The notes under the pieces were generated by a model. It saw only the letters and a list, made by a program, of their open reading frames with translations. It was not told where the DNA came from and searched no databases. Position numbers and translations under genes: made by a program. This document shows, one piece after another, positions 51,844-61,509 of a DNA stretch of 64,000 nucleotides. Source of the DNA: Sulfurospirillum cavolei (GTDB lineage Bacteria > Campylobacterota > Campylobacteria > Campylobacterales > Sulfurospirillaceae). The DNA lies in the NCBI RefSeq assembly GCF_000813325.1, contig NZ_BBQE01000013.1, one strand, 5' to 3'. Each line of letters begins with the position of its first letter. The stretch's first letter is position 1.

Positions 51844-54135
51844 ATGACTCAAATGCTTAGTCGAAGAAGTTTTCTCAAGCTTTCTTCAACTGCTGCGGCG
51901 GTAGCAGGGCTTTCTAGCATTCCCGGCACGCTCGGGGCGATGGAAGAGGCCAAAAAGCAATACAAGGGAAACACAAAGTTTACCCCGAGCATTTGCGAGA
52001 TGTGTACGAGTTCGTGTACCATCGAAGCGCGTGTCGAGGACGGTAAAGGAATGTTTATTCGCGGCAATCCCGCCGATAAGAGCCGAGGCGGTAAAGTCTG
52101 TGCAAGAGGTAGTTCTGGATTTAACCAGCTCTACGATCCGCAACGTTTGGTCAAGCCGATTATGCGTGTGGGTGAGAGGGGTGAAGGAAAGTGGAAAGAG
52201 GTCAGTTGGGACGAAGCATACACTTTCATTGCCAAAAAACTAGAGGACATCAAACAAAAATACGGCGCGCACACGGTGGCATTTACCGCACGTAGCGGTT
52301 GGAACAAAACATGGTTTCATAATTTAGCACAAGCCTACGGTTCACACAACCTTTTCGGACACGAAGCGACCTGTCCTTTGGCGTACGATTTGGCGATGGA
52401 CGACGTGTTTGAGGGCGGCGTAAGCCGTGATTTTGCGAAAGCAAAATACATTATCAACCCAAGTCACAACGTTTTTGAAGGTATCGTTATCTCTTACGCC
52501 CGTCAATATATGGACGCGCTTGCACACGGCGCCAAAGTCATTTCACTCGATCCGAGATTTTCGACGATGGCGGCGAAAGCTACCGAATGGCATCCGATCA
52601 AACCGGGACACGATCTTCCTTTCGTCTTAGCGTTTATCAACGTTTTAATCAACGAAAATCTTTACAATAAAAAATTCGTCGAGAAGTATTGCGAAGGGTT
52701 TGAAGAGCTTAAAGCCAGCGTCGCCGAATACACGCCGGAAAAAATGGCGGTCGAGTGCGATATTCCCGCCGATACGATTAAACGTATGGCGCGTGAATTT
52801 GCCAAAGCGGCTCCCAAAGCCATTTTCGACTTTTGCCATCGCGTTACCCTAACGCCGCAAGAGTTGGAACTTCGCCGCGCAATTATGATGTGTAACGTCT
52901 TAGTCGGTGCGATAGAACAAGAAGGCGGTTATTACCTCAACAAAGGTGCCGCGTTTTACAACAAATACTTAGGCGAAAACGATCCTAAAGCACCCGTGCT
53001 CAAAAAACCTAAAACGCCGGCGTATCCGAAAGTCGAAGTACCTCGAATCGACCGTATCGGCGAGAAAGACAGCGAATTTTTCCTTTGTAAAAAAGGAAAC
53101 GGTATCGTGACCCTTGTTCCGCATGCCGCACTCAACGAATTGCCGGGTGTCGGATACAAGTTGCACGGCTGGTTTATCGCCCGTAACAATCCCGTCATGA
53201 CACAAAGCAATACCGAAAACGTCATCAAAGCGCTCAAAGCGATGGACTTGGTGGTCGTGTTTGATATTCAAGTTTCCGATACCGCATGGTTTGCCGACAT
53301 TGTCCTTCCCGATACGACCTATTTGGAGCGAGACGAAGAGTTTACCGCCAGCGGCAGTAAAAACCCAAGCTACGGCGTAGGTCGCCAAAAAGTGGTCGAA
53401 CCGATCGGCGAATGCCGTCCGGGGTGGAGAGTCGCCAAAGAGTTAGCGGAAAAAATGGGCTTAGGTGCTTATTTCCCGTACAAAGACATCGAAGATTACC
53501 GCTTGCAACAAGTCGGCGACAATCTTGATCTTTTGGCAAAACTCAAAGCGACCGGAAGTGCGAGTTTCGGCGTACCGCTCTTGCTTCAAGATAAGAAAAG
53601 CGTTGCGGAGTTCGTGAAAAAATTCCCGAGTGCTGCCTCTAAAGTCAATGAAGAAGGAACGATAGACCTTCCGCACAAAATCAAACTTTTCAGTCCGGAA
53701 CTCGAGACCGTTTCCAAAAAAGGCGCTCTTCATTACGAGCCTTACAAATACAAAGAGGCCGACGAGCTCTATTTTATCAACGGTAAATCTGCCGTTCGCA
53801 CCAACGGTCATAACGGCAACAACGCATGGCTCAACAATCTTTTAGACGATGCGGCGGTATGGATTCACCCTAAAACGGCAGAGCGTTTAGGCATTAAAAA
53901 CGGCGACAAGATCGAAGTGTATAACAAATATGCCACGCAAAAAGGCAAAGCACTCGTGACCAAAGGCGTGCGCGAAGATACCGTGTTTGCGTACTTCGGA
54001 TTTGGACATATCAGTAAAGATTTAAAACGAGCTTACGGCAAAGGCGTGAACAGTAACTCGCTTTATTCGCCGTTAGTATCGCCCAATAGCGGTATGAACC
54101 TTCACGTCGTCGGCGTCAAAGTCAAAAAAGCGTAA
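51844..54135 (+). CDS. psrA: Molybdopterin polysulfide/thiosulfate reductase catalytic subunit (copy 1)
   Basis: 763 residues. A twin-arginine signal (SRRSFLKLSS, about 5-14) sends it folded to the periplasm. The [4Fe-4S] site is CEMCTSSC plus a later VCARGSSG (about 43-85). The molybdenum ligand is probably the Cys in HEATCPLAYD (about 177), as in PsrA/PhsA. Length and the B and C partners fit PsrABC/PhsABC, which reduce polysulfide or thiosulfate; the true substrate cannot be told from sequence by eye. GGATGAAAG lies before the start. Confidence 0.88.
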   Translation: MTQMLSRRSFLKLSSTAAAVAGLSSIPGTLGAMEEAKKQYKGNTKFTPSICEMCTSSCTIEARVEDGKGMFIRGNPADKSRGGKVCARGSSGFNQLYDPQRLVKPIMRVGERGEGKWKEVSWDEAYTFIAKKLEDIKQKYGAHTVAFTARSGWNKTWFHNLAQAYGSHNLFGHEATCPLAYDLAMDDVFEGGVSRDFAKAKYIINPSHNVFEGIVISYARQYMDALAHGAKVISLDPRFSTMAAKATEWHPIKPGHDLPFVLAFINVLINENLYNKKFVEKYCEGFEELKASVAEYTPEKMAVECDIPADTIKRMAREFAKAAPKAIFDFCHRVTLTPQELELRRAIMMCNVLVGAIEQEGGYYLNKGAAFYNKYLGENDPKAPVLKKPKTPAYPKVEVPRIDRIGEKDSEFFLCKKGNGIVTLVPHAALNELPGVGYKLHGWFIARNNPVMTQSNTENVIKALKAMDLVVVFDIQVSDTAWFADIVLPDTTYLERDEEFTASGSKNPSYGVGRQKVVEPIGECRPGWRVAKELAEKMGLGAYFPYKDIEDYRLQQVGDNLDLLAKLKATGSASFGVPLLLQDKKSVAEFVKKFPSAASKVNEEGTIDLPHKIKLFSPELETVSKKGALHYEPYKYKEADELYFINGKSAVRTNGHNGNNAWLNNLLDDAAVWIHPKTAERLGIKNGDKIEVYNKYATQKGKALVTKGVREDTVFAYFGFGHISKDLKRAYGKGVNSNSLYSPLVSPNSGMNLHVVGVKVKKA

Positions 54136-54150
54136 GGTAAGGAGAAAACA

Positions 54151-54723
54151 ATGGCAAAAAAATATGCAATGGTCCACGACAACAATTTATGCATCGGCTG
54201 TCAAGCCTGTAACGTTGCGTGTAGGTCCGAAAATAAAATTCCCGATTCCGTTTACCGTTTACAAGTATGGGTCAAACAAGAAGAGTATCCTAACGGAAGT
54301 TTAGGCTACGAATACCACAGACAATCGTGCGTGCATTGCGAAAATACGCCGTGTGTAAGCGTTTGTCCGACCAAAGCTTCACATGTCAACGAAGACGGTA
54401 TCGTTTTAGTCGATAACGACTTGTGCGTCGGTTGTCTTTACTGCGTCGCGGCATGTCCTTACCAAGCGCGTTACGTCCATCCGGTGACCAAAGCACCCGA
54501 TAAGTGTACATTCTGCCACGAATCGCGCTTAAGCCGAGGCGAAGAGCCCGCATGCGTCACGGTATGTCCGACCGAAGCCTTGGTATTCGGCGATCTTTTA
54601 GATCCAAAAAGTAAAATCAACAAAGTGCTCTCCGAACGCGTCACGTACCGTCAAAAAGAGAGACTCGGAACCAAACCGAAAATGTATATCGTACCCAACC
54701 ATAAAGGAGGGATCAACTCATGA
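54151..54723 (+). CDS. psrB: Four-cluster iron-sulfur subunit (PsrB, copy 1)
   Basis: 190 residues with no signal peptide; it would be exported together with PsrA. Four ferredoxin-type cysteine groups: CIGCQACNVACRSE (about 12-25), CVHCENTPCVSVCP (about 67-80), CVGCLYCVAACP (about 99-110) and CTFCHESRL..ACVTVCP (about 125-148). It carries electrons from the membrane subunit to the molybdenum subunit. Its stop overlaps the psrC start (ATGA). Confidence 0.93.
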   Translation: MAKKYAMVHDNNLCIGCQACNVACRSENKIPDSVYRLQVWVKQEEYPNGSLGYEYHRQSCVHCENTPCVSVCPTKASHVNEDGIVLVDNDLCVGCLYCVAACPYQARYVHPVTKAPDKCTFCHESRLSRGEEPACVTVCPTEALVFGDLLDPKSKINKVLSERVTYRQKERLGTKPKMYIVPNHKGGINS

Positions 54724-55673
54724 ATCAAATCTGGGGCTCTATGGAGCAATACAATACGGTCGTATGGCATTGGCCGATCGCGGTTTATCTCTTCTTAGCG
54801 GGACTTTCCGCCGGTGCGATTATCTCCGCCATCGTCGTGAAATGGATGAAAGGTAACGATGTTTCCCCATGGGACGGAATTATTAAAGCGGGCGCGATCT
54901 TAGCCCCCGTTACGATCGGCGCGGGTTTGTGCCTTTTGATTTTCGATCTTACCCGACCGTTGATGTTTTGGAAATTGTTGATTCATTATAACTTCGGCTC
55001 GGTCATGACGATCGGTGTTTTAGCTTTGTTTGCCTATATGCCGGTTTCCATTTTGTTCTTGCTCGGCGTTTTCAAAAAAGAGTTAGCCGTAGATGGACCG
55101 TTTAAATTTTTAGCACCGATTGCAGATTTGGCACTCAATTACGGCAAAGCGCTTGAAGCGATTACGTTAGTGTTAGCGGTGGGCGTAGGTGCGTACACCG
55201 GTTTCTTGCTCTCGGCGATGAACAGTTATCCGCTTTTAAATACGCCCGTGCTTCCGGCACTCTTTTTGGCTTCGGGCGTATCGGCGGGTATTTCGGCAAA
55301 CCTTGTCGTCGGACTTTTATTCTTTACCCACTCGACGAAAGACGCCAATGTGAGCTATTTGCACGGACTGGACGTCAAAGTGATCTTTGCGGAACTCTTT
55401 TTCATCTTCATTCTTTTCGTGGGAATGATGTACCAAGGAGGCGCAACGGCACATGCGGGAGCGGCGGCACTCAGTACGGGCGGTCTTTCGACCCTTCTTT
55501 GGGTGGGCGTCATCGGTTTAGGCTTGCTTTTGCCTATCGGATTGAACTTTGCTTTGCCTCACGGAGTCAAACACTCCCACGCCTTTGTGATCTTTAACGC
55601 CCTTATCGTTCTTGCGGGTGTTTTAGCACTGCGTTACTACATGCTTTATGCCGGACAAACCTTCGTCGGATAA
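54720..55673 (+). CDS. psrC: NrfD/PsrC-type quinol-oxidising membrane subunit (copy 1)
   Basis: 317 residues with eight or nine membrane helices (first at about 16-38). Members of the NrfD family oxidise menaquinol at the periplasmic side. It starts with WGSMEQYNTVVWHWPIAVYLFLAGLSAGAI, shared with copy 2, and ends with a YMLYAGQTFVG tail. A terminator follows 12 bases after the stop. Confidence 0.92.
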   Translation: MNQIWGSMEQYNTVVWHWPIAVYLFLAGLSAGAIISAIVVKWMKGNDVSPWDGIIKAGAILAPVTIGAGLCLLIFDLTRPLMFWKLLIHYNFGSVMTIGVLALFAYMPVSILFLLGVFKKELAVDGPFKFLAPIADLALNYGKALEAITLVLAVGVGAYTGFLLSAMNSYPLLNTPVLPALFLASGVSAGISANLVVGLLFFTHSTKDANVSYLHGLDVKVIFAELFFIFILFVGMMYQGGATAHAGAAALSTGGLSTLLWVGVIGLGLLLPIGLNFALPHGVKHSHAFVIFNALIVLAGVLALRYYMLYAGQTFVG

Positions 55674-55685
55674 AGAACATGTCAA

Positions 55686-55715
55686 CCCTTAGAGCTAGGC
55701 TCTAAGGGGTTTTTT
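55686..55715 (+). terminator. Terminator after psrABC copy 1
   Basis: CCCTTAGAGC, loop TAG, GCTCTAAGGG, followed by GTTTTTT. Ten paired bases and a good T run. Confidence 0.92.
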
Positions 55716-55797
55716 CGTACCGTGACACAATCTTAGCGTAAGATTTTCTTTTGTTGTGATACAATACGTCTTTCGTATTATTTTCAAAGGAATCGTC

Positions 55798-57993
55798 ATG
55801 AAGTTGTACTCTCTTATTTATGATGATTTAAAGAGCTTACAAAACTTCGTCGAGACGCGCTTCCAACCCGATCAGCATCTTTTCATACAACTTTTTAGCG
55901 GAAGCGGCGATTGCGTCGTTCTTCAAAATATTTTAGATTACCTTCATACCCGTTTACCGCAAAGCGTGGTCATCGGAGCGACGAGTGCCGGAGAAATTCA
56001 CCGAGCTCAAACGTCCCAAGAAACGATCGTCCTTTCGTTTTGCCTTTTGGAAACTTCACGCGCCAGCGTTTACTACCTCGACGTTGCCGATCGAAAAAGC
56101 GCGTACGAAATCGCATCGCGCGCGATAACGCCTTTGACGAAAGTCTGCATCGCTTTTACCGAACCCTTGAAAAGTAAGGAGAACGAGGCGTTTATTCAAG
56201 CCTTGGGCGAAGCCGCCGCACACGTCGTCGTCGCCGGAGGAAACGCCGCCGATAGTTTTGCGTTTGCGCAAACGTATCTGTTTCATGCCGACCGCATTGA
56301 AGATCACGGCGTCGTTTTGGCGATTTTGGAAGGCGATAGCTTACATGTACATCAAGATTACTCGTTCGGATGGACGCAAATCGGCAAAACGATGACGGTT
56401 ACGCGTTGCAAGGGAAACGATTTGTACGAACTCGATCATCAACCGATCGAAACGGTCTATCGGCACTATTTGGGCAACGATATGATTCGAGGATTGCCCG
56501 CGAGTGCCATCGCATTTCCGTTGGTGAGCCAAAGCGAGAACGTGGAAGTATGCCGCTCAATCGTAGGTGTCAACAAAGACCGCTCGTATCGTTTTGCCGG
56601 AGAGTTTCGCGAAGGAGATCGCGTGCGCTTTGCCATCGGCAATATCGAAGAGATTATGGAAAAAGCCGAAACATTGCAACAAACCCTTTGTGAAAACACG
56701 ATTGAAGCGATGTTTATTTACTCCTGTGCCGTTCGAAAATATTTTTTAAAAGATCAACTGCATTACGAGTTGGCATTATTAGAGCAAATCGCTCCTACGG
56801 TCGGATTTTTTACCTACGGCGAATTTTTTCGCGGTTGCATTGCCAACCATCTGCTAAACGTTACGACGACGATTTTAGCTCTCAGCGAATCTTCCCAAAA
56901 CCGTGTTCCTCTTAAAAAAACGATGCTTCGCCCCGCCACGGATTCGGTTTTAAAATTTTTAACGCATTTGGTCAATACGACGCAATGCGAATTGGACGAA
57001 AGCGTCAACTTTTTACGCCAGTATAAAACCGTTTTAGACCACAGTGCTATTTTTTCAAAAATGGATACGCAAGGCTACATTACCTACGTCAATGATGCGT
57101 TTTGCGCGGCTACGGGATATACGCGAGATGAAATTATCGGTACGAAACACAGCCGTTTTCGCCATCCCGAACACGATGAGTCTTCGTATGACACGCTATG
57201 GGAAACGATTCAGTCGCAACGGATTTGGCAAGGCGTTTTAAAATGCCTCAACCGACAAGGCGAAACGTTTTACATCAAAAGTACCTTGGTTCCCGTCGTC
57301 AACGAACACGGGCAAACGATGGAGTATATCACGAGTAGCACGGATATTACGGAGCAAATCGTTAAAGACCGCATCATTCAAGAACAGCTCATCGACGAAT
57401 TGACGGGACTTGGCAACCGTCAGGCTCTTTTTAACGAAATACGCAGCGATACGAACGAAAAAATGTTGATGCTCATCAACCTGATCGGCTTTTCGGAGAT
57501 TAACGATTATCTAGGATACGACGTGGGCGACGCATTGCTCAAAGAGATCGGAGCATTGCTCGATCAACGCTTTGCGGAAAAACACCGCGTCGTTTTTCGC
57601 ATCAACGGAGATGAATTTGCCTTGCTGATTAAAGAAAACGATCACGTATGGCAGCATAAAAACAGCGATAAACTCTACCGAATGATTCATTATCTGGAAA
57701 AGCATATTTTTCTCATTCAAGGCTATGAAATCGTCGTGCGCCTGAATGTCGGCATCGCTTCGGGATGCGACGATCATATCTACATGCAATCGCATATCGC
57801 GCTCAAAGAGGCTAAAAAACGCGATGAGGTGATTGTGACGTACAACCTCAACGAAACGCTCAAAGACAAAACAAAACATAATATTCAAATCATTCATAAA
57901 ATTCAACACGCCGTCGAAAACGATCGCATCGTACCGTTTTATCAAGGCATTTACGACAACGTGCAAAAAAAATTACCAAGTACGAAGTGCTGA
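55798..57993 (+). CDS. FIST-PAS-GGDEF protein, upstream part of a frame-split c-di-GMP gene
   Basis: 731 residues to the stop at 57991-57993. AAAGGAATCGTC precedes the ATG at 55798. FIST sensor domains occupy about 1-380 (GATSAGEI, AGGNAADSF, then a FIST_C segment near residue 350), PAS about 410-525 (FSKMDTQGYITYVNDAF), GGDEF about 530-690 with a degenerate loop INGDEFA. The EAL domain should begin at once, but the frame ends soon after FYQGIYDN. Moving one base back at the A8 run (57965-57972) continues directly into the EAL part. FIST domains are thought to bind small ligands such as amino acids. Confidence 0.88.
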   Translation: MKLYSLIYDDLKSLQNFVETRFQPDQHLFIQLFSGSGDCVVLQNILDYLHTRLPQSVVIGATSAGEIHRAQTSQETIVLSFCLLETSRASVYYLDVADRKSAYEIASRAITPLTKVCIAFTEPLKSKENEAFIQALGEAAAHVVVAGGNAADSFAFAQTYLFHADRIEDHGVVLAILEGDSLHVHQDYSFGWTQIGKTMTVTRCKGNDLYELDHQPIETVYRHYLGNDMIRGLPASAIAFPLVSQSENVEVCRSIVGVNKDRSYRFAGEFREGDRVRFAIGNIEEIMEKAETLQQTLCENTIEAMFIYSCAVRKYFLKDQLHYELALLEQIAPTVGFFTYGEFFRGCIANHLLNVTTTILALSESSQNRVPLKKTMLRPATDSVLKFLTHLVNTTQCELDESVNFLRQYKTVLDHSAIFSKMDTQGYITYVNDAFCAATGYTRDEIIGTKHSRFRHPEHDESSYDTLWETIQSQRIWQGVLKCLNRQGETFYIKSTLVPVVNEHGQTMEYITSSTDITEQIVKDRIIQEQLIDELTGLGNRQALFNEIRSDTNEKMLMLINLIGFSEINDYLGYDVGDALLKEIGALLDQRFAEKHRVVFRINGDEFALLIKENDHVWQHKNSDKLYRMIHYLEKHIFLIQGYEIVVRLNVGIASGCDDHIYMQSHIALKEAKKRDEVIVTYNLNETLKDKTKHNIQIIHKIQHAVENDRIVPFYQGIYDNVQKKLPSTKC
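57966..57991 (+). other. A_AAA_AAA slippery site with following hairpin
   Basis: In the zero frame the codons are CAA AAA AAA TTA, giving the heptamer A_AAA_AAA at 57966-57972. A -1 shift reads ATT ACC AAG TAC GAA, restoring the EAL signature frame. Six bases later AGTAC (57979-57983), loop GAA, GTGCT (57987-57991) can pair, and the zero-frame stop follows at 57991. RNA polymerase slippage at A8 would give the same result. A true mutation or a sequencing error is also possible. Confidence 0.5.
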
Positions 57994-58601
57994 TGCGCTT
58001 GGAAGAAGAGGACGGGAGTTACTTAAGTCCGTACCATTTCTTGGAGCAAGCCAAAAAAACGAGGCTTTACGAAAAGCTGACGAAAATTATGATTCAAAAA
58101 TCCTTTGCCTATCTTCACGACAAAGGCGTCGCTTTTTCGCTAAACCTCAACGTCCGCGATATTCTCTCCGTGTCGGTTAAGGAGTGTTTGTACGACGCGA
58201 TTCGCACATACGGTTGCGGCGATCGGGTCATTTTAGAAATCGTCGAGAGCGAGGGTATCGACAATTTTGAAGAGATGAGCTTTTTTATTCAAGAGGCAAA
58301 AGCGTTAGGATGCCGTATTGCTATCGATGATTTCGGTACGGGCTACTCCAATTTTTCCTATCTGGCGCGACTCAAAATCGACTATATCAAGATCGACGGC
58401 TCGTTAATCCAAGAGATCGATACCGATCCGACCAAAGAGATGACGGTCGAGACGATTGTCTCGTTCGCACATAAAATGGGTTATAAAATCGTCGCCGAAT
58501 TTGTGGATAAAGAAACGGTGCAAGCCAAGCTGGAACGCTTAAACGTCGACTTTTCTCAAGGCTATCTTTTTAGCAAACCGCATCGGGTTATAGAGCTTTA
58601 A
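57987..58601 (+). CDS. EAL domain, downstream part of the frame-split c-di-GMP gene
   Basis: The frame is open from 57972; a GTG at 57987 or an ATG at 57993 could start a separate protein of about 203 residues, but no good ribosome binding site is seen. The EAL signature, here YEVLMR, begins before the GTG, so an independent protein would lack part of the domain. Catalytic residues are otherwise kept: SLNLNVRDI, EIVESEG, AIDDFGTGYSNF, IKIDGSLI, VAEFV. Together with the upstream part it forms a FIST-PAS-GGDEF-EAL protein that resembles, in its last 400 residues, the gene at 40952-43447. Confidence 0.75.
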   Translation: MLMRLEEEDGSYLSPYHFLEQAKKTRLYEKLTKIMIQKSFAYLHDKGVAFSLNLNVRDILSVSVKECLYDAIRTYGCGDRVILEIVESEGIDNFEEMSFFIQEAKALGCRIAIDDFGTGYSNFSYLARLKIDYIKIDGSLIQEIDTDPTKEMTVETIVSFAHKMGYKIVAEFVDKETVQAKLERLNVDFSQGYLFSKPHRVIEL

Positions 58602-58675
58602 AGCGAAAATACCTTACAATAAGACAGAATTCTTACATCCTTTGCGTAAGAGAAAAATCTTTAAGCGAGCCATAC

Positions 58676-60940
58676 GTGATAGAGTCTTATGCCCGACGAC
58701 GATTCCTTCAATTCTCAACCGCCGCCCTTAGCATGCAAGGAAGCCTCCGCGCTTGGGAGCCAAGCATACTCAAAGGCGAAGACAAATGGGTGCGAAGCGT
58801 ATGTGAAATGTGCAGCAGTCGTTGTGCTATCGAAGTGCGCGTGGTGGATCAAAAACCCGTATGGCTTCAAGGCAACGCATTTGATGCGCGTATGCACTCG
58901 AGTATTTGTGCCAGAGGGCTTTCGGGCGTTTCGCAGTTATACGATCAAGACCGTTTGAGGACGCCGTTAATGCGCGTCGGACAACGCGGGGAAAACCGTT
59001 GGAGGGAAGCATCTTGGGACGAAGCCTTGGCGTTTGTCGCTTCGTCGATGCAGCGTTTGAAACAAAACTACGGTGCGCAGAGTATGCTGTTTTCGTCCAA
59101 AACGGGCGAATCGTTCGATCTTTTATCCTCTTTTGCCGCTAATTACGGCTCTCCCAATACGTTTTCACATTGGAGTTCCTGTCCGATCGCGATTGAGAGT
59201 GCCTTGGAGCAGACATTCGGCGAACGGGCGTATCGGGATTTCGAGCATGCCGATTATATCGTCAATTTCGGGCACAACCTCTTTGAAGGGCTAGACATTC
59301 CCTTAAGCAAAGCCATGGCGCGTTTTGCGGCAAACCCTTCCAAAAAATTGATCGTACTAGACCCGCGGTTTTCGATCATGGCGGGCAAGGCGGACGAGTG
59401 GTATCCGATTAAGGCGGGGCAAGACCTTGCGTTTGTCTTAAGCCTTTTACATGTATGGCTCAGAGACGCTAAATACGATCACGCATTTGTCCGACGTTAT
59501 TGCATCGGTTTGGACGCATTAAAGGCCTCTTTGAAAGAGACGACTCCGCAATGGCAAGAGCGTTATACCGGAATCGACGCGAAAACGATCGAGCGTTTGG
59601 CGGACGAAATTTACCGCGCCGCGCCGCGTTGCATTCTCGATTGGGGGCACAAAGCGACGACGTCTCCGGCAGAGTTTCAGCGCACCCGAGCGATTTTAAT
59701 CGCCAACGTTTTGATGGGAAACGTGGAGAAAAAAGGCGGTATCTACTTTGCAAAAACGCCCGAAACGCTCAACGCATTGCTTCAAGAACCGCTTTTTCCT
59801 TTACTTCAATCGCCCTATCCGGCTCCGGAAGTCGGCATTGCGCGTATCGACGGTGCGGGTGAAGAGGGAAGCGCGTATCGGTTTGTTCCGAAAAAGCACG
59901 GCGTACTCAATGCGATTGCGGACGCGATTTTAACGCAACAACCCTACGCGATCAAAGGATGGTTTTTAACGCGCCACAATCCGTTGGTAACCGTTGCCGA
60001 TCCGCAAAAAATGAGAACGGCGATGGCGTCGTTGGATTTGATCGTCGTGAACGACATTTACATGAGCGATACGGCGATGATGGCGGACGTGGTTTTACCC
60101 GAATCGACCTACTTAGAGCGGGACGAAAGTATTCACCTGCATCACGGGCTTGTTCCCTCCTATACGATGCGCAATCGCGCTCTAACGCCCCTGCACCGCA
60201 CTCGAAGCTTGCACGAAATCGTTCGAAGCTTAGCCGACGCGTTGGGTTTTTCGCATGCGTATCCGTGGAAAACGATGCAAGAACTTCGCGCGTACCAAGC
60301 CAAAGGCAATAGCGCATTGTTGGAAAGTCTTGTAAAACGAGGATACGTTCAAGCGACGATACCGCACCTTTTTGTACGAGAAGAGGCGAGTGTCCGTGCT
60401 TTTTGCGAACGTTATGCACACGTTGAGCCTAGACATGTTGCGGAGATGTTCGAACGCCGACGCAAAACGCCCTCGGGCAAAATCGAGCTCTTTTGCGCGC
60501 ATATCGAAAAAGCGTTTGCGGGATACGGCGTACCTTGCGCGGTCGATATGGACGTACAGCAAAACTATCCGTATACGCTGATCTCGGGCAAAAGCGCGAT
60601 TCATACCAACGCGCATACGCAAAACGTCCCTTACCTTCACGCCCTCATGCCCGACAACCCTCTTTGGATGCATCCGAGTACGGCAAAAGCCCACGGCTTG
60701 CGTCCAAACGATACGTGTTACATCGAAAACGAGATCGGCAAAGAGAAGGTGAAAGTGTTTCTTACCGAAGGCATTCGCCCCGATACGCTTTTTTTGTATA
60801 TGGGATTTGGACGTCAAACGCCTTTACTGCCTAAGATTGATCGCAAAGGATCGAGTGCTTCCAAACTGCTTTCGTTAAAAACCGCGCCTGTTTGCGGTGC
60901 GATGATCACCAATACCGGCGTTCGTATCGTGAGGGCATAG
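58676..60940 (+). CDS. psrA: Molybdopterin polysulfide/thiosulfate reductase catalytic subunit (copy 2)
   Basis: 754 residues; GTG start with a weak GCGAG site. The N terminus ARRRFLQFS is a short twin-arginine-like signal. CEMCSSRCAIEV and a later ICARGLSG form the [4Fe-4S] site, and the probable molybdenum ligand is the Cys in HWSSCPIAI (about 176). It aligns along its length with copy 1 (same FLT/FIARHNP, VLP(E/D)(S/T)TYLERDE, and GKSA(V/I)(R/H)TN segments) but is clearly diverged, so the two operons are old paralogues and may differ in substrate. TACAAT at 58615 may be its -10 box. Confidence 0.86.
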   Translation: MIESYARRRFLQFSTAALSMQGSLRAWEPSILKGEDKWVRSVCEMCSSRCAIEVRVVDQKPVWLQGNAFDARMHSSICARGLSGVSQLYDQDRLRTPLMRVGQRGENRWREASWDEALAFVASSMQRLKQNYGAQSMLFSSKTGESFDLLSSFAANYGSPNTFSHWSSCPIAIESALEQTFGERAYRDFEHADYIVNFGHNLFEGLDIPLSKAMARFAANPSKKLIVLDPRFSIMAGKADEWYPIKAGQDLAFVLSLLHVWLRDAKYDHAFVRRYCIGLDALKASLKETTPQWQERYTGIDAKTIERLADEIYRAAPRCILDWGHKATTSPAEFQRTRAILIANVLMGNVEKKGGIYFAKTPETLNALLQEPLFPLLQSPYPAPEVGIARIDGAGEEGSAYRFVPKKHGVLNAIADAILTQQPYAIKGWFLTRHNPLVTVADPQKMRTAMASLDLIVVNDIYMSDTAMMADVVLPESTYLERDESIHLHHGLVPSYTMRNRALTPLHRTRSLHEIVRSLADALGFSHAYPWKTMQELRAYQAKGNSALLESLVKRGYVQATIPHLFVREEASVRAFCERYAHVEPRHVAEMFERRRKTPSGKIELFCAHIEKAFAGYGVPCAVDMDVQQNYPYTLISGKSAIHTNAHTQNVPYLHALMPDNPLWMHPSTAKAHGLRPNDTCYIENEIGKEKVKVFLTEGIRPDTLFLYMGFGRQTPLLPKIDRKGSSASKLLSLKTAPVCGAMITNTGVRIVRA

Positions 60941-60942
60941 CG

Positions 60943-61509
60943 ATGGCAAAAGCGTATCGACTGATTTTCGACGAAAACCTTTGCATCGGATGTCAAGCCT
61001 GTAACGTGGCGTGCCGTTTGGAAAACGATGTGCCTGAGGAGGTTTATCGTTTGCAAGTACATGTCACGACGCAAGGCGTTTTTCCGCACCTTGGAATGCA
61101 CTTTGAAAGACGTTCGTGCGTGATGTGCGACGAGCCTCCGTGCGTGAGCGTATGCCCTACGGGAGCGTCGTTTCAGAGCAAAGACGGGTTGGTGCATATT
61201 CACGAGTCGCAATGCATTACATGTAAGTATTGTATTTTGGCGTGTCCTTACCATGCACGCTTTATCAATCCGGTGAAAAACGTGGTCGAAAAATGTACGT
61301 TTTGTTTTGATAGCCGGCTTTCAAAAGCGCTAGATCCCGCATGCGTCAGCGTTTGTACGACCGAAGCGTTACGTTTTGGGGATGTGAGTCAAGAAAATTC
61401 GACGGTTGCGATGCTTTCACGCAAAGAGACTTTGCTGTTTCCCAAAGCGCATTTGGGAACGAAACCGAAAGTCTGCTTTATCCCCGCACGCAAAGGAGTC
61501 AAAGTATGA
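60943..61509 (+). CDS. psrB: Four-cluster iron-sulfur subunit (PsrB, copy 2)
   Basis: 188 residues from the ATG at 60943, 2 bases after the psrA2 stop. Cysteine groups: CIGCQACNVACRLE, CVMCDEPPCVSVCP, CITCKYCILACP and CTFCFDSRL..ACVSVCTTEAL; in the last group the usual Pro after the final Cys is Thr. Otherwise the same layout as copy 1. A TTACATGTAA palindrome (near 61219) lies inside and is read as I-T-C-K. Overlaps psrC2 by 4 bases. Confidence 0.92.
   Translation: MAKAYRLIFDENLCIGCQACNVACRLENDVPEEVYRLQVHVTTQGVFPHLGMHFERRSCVMCDEPPCVSVCPTGASFQSKDGLVHIHESQCITCKYCILACPYHARFINPVKNVVEKCTFCFDSRLSKALDPACVSVCTTEALRFGDVSQENSTVAMLSRKETLLFPKAHLGTKPKVCFIPARKGVKV

Noticed and set aside
57987..58601. A separate EAL-only gene
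   Set aside because: The available starts (GTG 57987, ATG 57993) cut into the EAL signature and lack a ribosome binding site; continuity with the upstream frame is better. The part is still listed because an independent product cannot be excluded.
58906..60834. Several long open frames overlapping psrA copy 2 in other frames, on both strands
   Set aside because: The real gene has clear motifs along its full length. The others are rich in R, S and C with no domain pattern, as expected for shadow frames of a gene with few stops.
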